Source: Sepiola atlantica (lineage: Eukaryota; Mollusca; Cephalopoda; Sepiida; Sepiolidae). Taken from it: a stretch of 64,000 nt of DNA. Position numbers and translations under genes: made by a program. Each line of letters begins with the position of its first letter. Within the stretch, counting starts at the first letter, position 1. Below are positions 57,876 through 64,000 of this stretch, in pieces. Under the pieces are notes generated by a model, which searched no databases, had not been told where the DNA came from, and saw nothing but the letters and a program-made list of their open reading frames with translations. The DNA lies in assembly GCA_963556195.1 (NCBI GenBank), contig OY744523.1, positions 78,984,945 through 79,048,944 of the forward strand, written 5' to 3'.

Positions 57876-59115
57876 GATTTTATTAGCATTATATATAAAA
57901 TATATATTATTCCTTTTAATAACTTTTCTACTGTGCTAATTTTTTCATGTTATTATTTTTCTAATAATAATCATCATCTTTTTTTTCTTATTTTTCTATT
58001 TTTCTAATTTTTATATTCTTTTATTTATTTATTTTCATTGTTATTGTGCATTATTTGAATTAAACTTTTTTATTTTTCTTATTTTTTTCTAATTATTTTT
58101 TCTAATTATTTTTCTAATTTTTCATAAAAAATTCTTACATTTTTCTCATGATATATTATTATTTTTTTCGTATAATTATAATTTAAAAATTATTTTCATT
58201 GCTTGTTTGTATGTTCACTATTATATATTTTTTTATTTTCAAATTACTTTAATTTTTCCCAGTTCTAACCTCTACTTTATTGCTTTTCTGATTTATTATA
58301 TTTAGTTTTTTTTATTATTATATTTTTTCTAATATTACTATTTAAAAAAATAGTAATATTGGTTTTAATTTTTTATTTATAATTTGACAATTTTTATTTT
58401 TATCTATATTTCGTTCTGTCTAGATTTAAATATTTTAAATTTGCTGTATCCTATATATTTTCAATACTATTATTGGTAATATTGTCGATTTTACATTTTG
58501 AGTACTGTGAAATTGCATGATAAGAAGTTCTGTTTTTTCCACATTAACGGAATATGTGTTATTTTCAAGTTATGCTAAAAGATAATTTTTGTTCTCTCTT
58601 GACTTCTGTATGTGATTATATTATAAGGGGCATTGATGAAAAGACTTTTTTGAATCATCTTAAATATGATACAAAATAAAATTTGTTTTAGAAACGATCG
58701 TACACCAAATATACGTTGTTTGAATTTTTGGAACTGATATAAATAATGTTCTAATTTTATTTATCTCAAGTCAGCAAGTAAAAAAGTGCCCAGCGAAACC
58801 ATTTCAAGAGTTTAGGGGAATTTGGAAAGCAAATAGAAAGTCAGACAACCACCCAGCTTCACTCTATTTTCATAATGAGACGTTTTCTTTCTTTTTTGTT
58901 TCCTTTCTTCTTTCTATACCAATAGATACGTTTTTTCATTTCTTTTTTCTTTTTTTAAACTTTCCAATTATATTTTCTTTCTTTCTTACTTATTTCTTGT
59001 TTTTAACCCTAACCCAAATTAAGATTTGATCTTATATGAACACTGAGGAAAGGTGATTTTTTTCTGTCATTTTTACAAAGCGTGTAAACTCATCTATGTG
59101 TGTGTGTGTGTGTGC

Positions 59116-59173
<58 letters not shown>

Positions 59174-60016
59174 ATAAAAAGCAGAGGACCACTTGAAATA
59201 TTAAAATTTAAATTATGATAACACCTATAATTTTACATGCTTTTATGTTAAGAAATTCATTATTTTTAGTAAATATATATATATGTATGTAACACTGATC
59301 CGAGAAGTCTACCTTTGAAATCTAGAGAATAGACAAGAATTCTGAGATTTCAAGTCAATTTTGAACAGTTTATCAAAACGAGTAAATCCAAGATAACTGA
59401 TCTCTAGCTTAGCAGATGCACTTTCACATATGGTTGTTATGCCATATTAGAGCTGCTGGAATGTTCTCTTGTCAGAAATAAGATAACAACTCATTTGATA
59501 AAGTTTTTATTTTCTATTTGTTTATTTCTTTTAATTTGAACAGATTATCAAACCAAGGCTTTGGTGGCATTCGAGGCATTAACAAGAAGAACCGATAAGA
59601 GCTAACATGTAGATTATAATAAATATTTGAGTTACTTGTGAAGGAAGAAAGCTGAACGAACGATGATTAATTTCATTTAAGATTTTAGGATTAGTTTTTG
59701 ACATGACCAATGACTTTTGAGCCACCTGTTTGAAAAACGATCAGCCACCAACCAATCACCTACAACAAATAATGCTAAAGTACTCATATGATTGATTTTC
59801 CCTTTTTGTTTGGGATATTTCATTAAAAAAAGTTTGAGAAGTTTAACTCAGTAAAATAAAATAATAAAAATCTTATTTCAAATCAATTTCTAGATTCTCT
59901 CTAACATAACAAAAATCATTCTAATGTTTTACAATTTAGTAATTGAATCAAAAATGAAAAGGTTGAAACAATTTCTATTTCTATGTAAAACTTATATCTA
60001 TCATTAATAAAGATTT
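57876..60016. other. extremely AT-rich and unique sequence, no gene
   Basis: 57900-58500 is T-rich with short palindromes (AATATTACTATTT at about 58331). A TG-TA microsatellite lies at 59099-59169. No coding, RNA-gene or repeat family otherwise. Confidence 0.5.
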
Positions 60017-60305
60017 GGTATCTGTGTAGTGTCTGTTCTGTTGTCAGTATACCATCCTCGCATGCATTACCTCCTCCGATTATGTAGTGTCTGTTCTGTG
60101 GGCATGGTACGATCCACGCAAGAATTACTTCCTCCTTTGGGGGGGGGGGGGGTCATATAGTATCTGTTTCGTTGTCATGAGACCATCCTCCCACACATTA
60201 CATCCTACTTTAGGGGGTAGTGTAGTGTATGTTCGTCCATAATGATACCATCCTCTCAGGCATTACCTTCTCCTTTTGAGAGGGTGCCAATATAGTATAT
60301 ATTCG
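60017..60305 (+). repeat. tandem repeats carrying a U2-like TAGTGTCTGTTCT motif
   Basis: Five units start with TAGTGTCTGTTCT or variants at 60027, 60085, 60158, 60223 and 60293 (spacing 58-73 bp). Each is followed by TTGTCA..ATACCATCCTC..GCATTACCTCCTCC and a G-run (longest 60139-60152). The motif matches U2 nt ~30-44 and the single copy at 50040, which has the same downstream text. Confidence 0.7.
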
Positions 60306-60342
60306 TTTCACATAGTAGCAAAAATATGCTCCATCTTGTCGC

Positions 60343-60457
60343 AATAGAAATTTGTTGTTTTGCAAACATACAGAATATTCAAATAAAAAATACAACAAAT
60401 TTGTTGTTGATTTTATTTAAAAATTCTGTATGTTTGAAAAAAAACAAATTTCTATTT
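60343..60457. repeat. imperfect 57-bp-arm hairpin
   Basis: 60343-60400 and 60401-60457 are imperfect reverse complements (AATAGAAATTTGTT, GCAAACATACAGAAT and CAACAAAT have partners) with almost no loop. It lies between the U2-like tandem units and the 39-bp satellite. Confidence 0.8.
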
Positions 60458-60559
60458 ATAGTGTAAAACAATTTAGCGTTTTTATTTTTAAATGGTTTTC
60501 TCTTTTATACACAACAAATAATATAAGAATAATATAAGAATTATAAGATACATAAAATG

Positions 60560-63500
60560 TATAAACAAGCACATTTATTTGCATCTACACATATATACAC
60601 CTGTAATTATTATTTATTTGCATCTACTAATATATACACCTGTAGTTATTATTTATTTGCATCTACAAATATATACACCTGTAATTATTATTTGTTTGCA
60701 TTTACAAATATATACACCTGTAATTATTATTTATTTGCATCGAAAAATATATACACCTGTAATTATTATTTATTTGCATTTACAAATATATACACCTGTA
60801 ATTATTATTTGTTTGCATCTACAAATATATACACCTGTAATTATTATTTACTTGCATCGAAAAATATATACACCTGTAATTATTATTTATTTGCATCTAC
60901 AAATATATACACCTGTAATTATTATGTATTTGCATCGGAAAATATATACACCTGTAATAATTATTTATTTGCATCTACAAATATATACACCTGTAATTAT
61001 CATTTATTTACATCTACAAATATATACACCTGTAATTATTATTTATTTGCATCTACAAATATATACACCTGTAATTATTATTTATTTGCATCTACAAATA
61101 TATACAAGTGTAATAATTATTTACTAGCATTTACAAATATATACACCTGTAATTATTATTTATTTGCATCTACAAATATATACACCTGTAATTATTATTT
61201 ATTTGCATCTACAAATATATACACCTGTAATTATTATTTATTTGCATCTACAAATATATACACCTGTAATTATTATTTATTTACATCTACAAATATATAC
61301 ACCTGTAATTATTATTTGTTTGCATCGAAAAATATATAATCCTGTAATTATTATTTATTTGCATTTACAAATATATACAAGTGTAATAATTATTTACTAG
61401 CATCTACAAATATATACACCTGTAATTATTATTTATTTGCATCTACAAATATATACACCTGTAATTATCATTTATTTACATCTACAAATATATACACCTG
61501 TAATTATTATTTATTTGCATCTACAAATATATACACCTGTAATTATTATTTATTTGCATCTACAAATATATACAAGTGTAATAATTATTTACTAGCATTT
61601 ACAAATATATACACCTGTAATTATTATTTATTTGCATCTACAAATATATACACCTGTAATTATTATTTATTTGCATCTACAAATATATACACCTGTAATT
61701 ATTATTTATTTGCATCTACAAATATATACACCTGTAATTATTATTTATTTACATCTACAAATATATACACCTGTAATTATTATTTGTTTGCATCGAAAAA
61801 TATATAATCCTGTAATTATTATTTATTTGCATCTACAAATATATACAAGTGTAATAATTATTTACTAGCATCTACAAATATATACACCTGTAATTATTAT
61901 TTATTTGCATCTACAAATATATACACCTGTAATTATTATTTATTTACATCTACAAATATATACACCTGTAATTATTATTTGTTTGCATCGAAAAATATAT
62001 AATCCTGTAATTATTATTTGTTTGCATCTATAAATATATACACCTGTAATTATTATTTATTTGCATCTACAAATATATACAACTGTAATAATTATTTACT
62101 AGCATTTACAAATATATACACCTGTAATTATTATTTATTTACATCTACAAATATATACACCTGTAATTATTATTTACTTGCATCGAAAAATATATACACC
62201 TGTAATTATTATTTATTTGCATCTACAAATATATACACCTGTAATTATTATTTATTTACATCTACAAATATATACACCTGTAATTATTATTTGTTTGCAT
62301 CGAAAAATATATAATCCTGTAATTATTATTTATTTGCATCTACAAATATATACAAGTGTAATAATTATTTACTAGCATCTACAAATATATACACCTGTAA
62401 TTATTATTTATTTGCATCGGAAAATATATACACCTGTAATTATTATTTATTTACATCTACAAATATATACACCTGTAATTATTATTTGTTTGCATCGAAA
62501 AATATATAATCCTGTAATTATTATTTGTTTGCATCTATAAATATATACACCTGTAATTATTATTTATTTGCATCTACAAATATATACAACTGTAATAATT
62601 ATTTACTAGCATTTACAAATATATACACCTGTAATTATTATTTGTTTGCATCTACAAATATATACACCTGTAATTATTATTTACTTGCATCGAAAAATAT
62701 ATACACCTATAATTATTATTTATTTGCATCTACAAATATATACATCTGTAATTATTATTTGTTTGCATCTACAAATATATACACCTGTAATTATTATTTA
62801 CTTGCATCGAAAAATATATACACCTGTAATTATTATTTATTTGCATCTACAAATATATACAGCTGTAATAATTATTTACTTGCATTTACAAATATATACA
62901 CCTGTAATTATTATTTATTTGCATCGGAAAATATATACACATGTAATTATTATTTATTTTCATCTACAAATATATACACCTGTAATTATTATTTATTTGC
63001 ATCGGAAAATATATACACCTGTAATTATTATTTATTTGCATCTACAAATATATACACATGTAATTATTATTTATTTGCATCGGAAAATATATACACATGT
63101 AATTATTATTTATTTGCATCTACAAATATATACAGCTGTAATAATTATTTACTTGCATTTACAAATATATACACCTGTAATTATTATTTGTTTGCATCTA
63201 CAAATATATACACCTGTAATTATTATTTACTTGCATCGAAAAATATATACACCTGTAATTATTATTTATTTGCATCTACAAATATATACAACTGTAATAA
63301 TTATTTATTTGCATCGGAAAATATATACACCTGTAATTATTATTTATTTGCATCGGAAAATATATACACATGTAATTATTATTTATTTTCATCTACAAAT
63401 ATATACACCTGTAATTATTATTTATTTGCATCGGAAAATATATACACCTGTAATTATTATTTATTTGCATCTACAAATATATACACATGTAATTATTATT

Positions 63501-64000
63501 TATTTGCATCGGAAAATATATACACATGTAATTATTATTTATTTGCATCTACAAATATATACACCTGCAATTATTTATTTGAATCGGAAAATATATACAC
63601 CTGTAATTATTATTTATTTGCATCTACAAATATATACAGCTGTAATAATTATTTACTAGCATTTACAAATATATACACCTGTAATTATTATTTATTTGCA
63701 TCTACAAATATATACAGCTGTAATTATTATTTACTTGCATCGAAAAATATATACACCTGTAATTATTATTTATTTGCATCTACAAATATATACACCTGTA
63801 ATTATTATTTATTTGCATCGGAAAATATATACACCTGTAATTATTATTTATTTGCATCTACAAATATATACACATGTAATTATTATTTATTTGCATCGGA
63901 AAATATATACACATGTAATTATTATTTATTTGCATCTACAAATATATACACCTGCAATTATTTATTTGAATCGGAAAATATATACACCTGTAATTATTAT
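60560..64000. repeat. 39-bp satellite, at least 87 units, runs off the window
   Basis: The unit joins CATCTACAAATATATACACC and TGTAATTATTATTTATTTG. Period 39 = 13 codons keeps plus frames open (NIYTCNYYLFAST or LQIYTPVIIIYLH repeats, up to 337 codons), and these are artefacts. Variant units use CATCGAAAAAT, CATCGGAAAAT, CATTTAC or ACTAGCAT. Higher-order copies: 61164-61400 recurs at 61632-61868 (offset 468 = 12 units); 62961 onward recurs at 63390 (429 = 11 units); and the short CCTGCAATTATTTATTTGAA unit recurs at 387 bp (nine 39-bp units plus one 36-bp unit). Confidence 0.96.

Noticed and set aside
60557..63659. Open frames of up to 337 codons in the 39-bp array
   Set aside because: Same artefact: 39 bp = 13 codons, two forward phases are open, no start context or domain.

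Overview
This is a eukaryotic, AT-rich, repeat-dominated window with no convincing host gene. The mix of elements suggests an animal, most likely a mollusc and plausibly an octopus-like cephalopod: RTE-like and Tx1/L1-like LINEs, Penelope, Ty3/Gypsy, a tRNA-derived SINE with a (TA)n tail, very many (TA)n arrays and several long minisatellites. The taxon is an inference. Almost all long open frames are by-products of tandem repeats whose period is a multiple of three, or broken pieces of retrotransposon proteins.

Layout, left to right. 1-2.8 kb: unique sequence and a trinucleotide tract. 2.8-5.6 kb: decayed LINE on the minus strand (endonuclease and reverse transcriptase). 6.1-8.5 kb: decayed Ty3/Gypsy pol on the minus strand (RT, RNase H, integrase). 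9.8-10.1 kb: CT array. 10.3-18.5 kb: nested repeats. These are a dispersed repeat, two copies of a family marked by a CCCGGCGTTGCC motif, a 500-bp homopurine tract, a Tx1/L1-like LINE, and two copies of an element whose head matches the 5' end of U2 snRNA. 18.8-21.9 kb: a 565-bp CATA array, (TA)n arrays, a 383-bp TA-flanked MITE and a long foldback. 23.1-31.2 kb: a 33/34-bp minisatellite, with about 139 fresh copies in an older degenerate field that two LINE fragments interrupt. 34-39.6 kb: foldback hairpins and two more RTE-like fragments. 42.3-45.5 kb: a very young non-autonomous LTR retrotransposon. Its 651-bp LTRs differ at one base, and it has no gag-pol. 46.3-49.2 kb: a 97-bp satellite of about 30 units with higher-order structure. 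54.5-57 kb: SINE and Penelope pieces. 60.0-60.3 kb: tandem units carrying a U2-like motif. 60.6-64 kb: a 39-bp satellite that runs off the window.

The most notable candidates are: (1) the U2-snRNA-headed repeat family with a 57-bp internal minisatellite and purine-rich tail; (2) the nearly intact LTR element whose interior is an array of E-boxes plus a 34-bp repeat; (3) the 33-bp and 39-bp satellites, which carry a SOX-like and an exact POU-octamer motif respectively in most units; and (4) several near-perfect foldbacks able to form long dsRNA.

There is no operon-like cooperation between genes. The functional relations visible are those between parts of transposable elements, plus the probable dependence of the non-autonomous LTR element, SINE, MITE and U2-headed repeat on enzymes encoded elsewhere.
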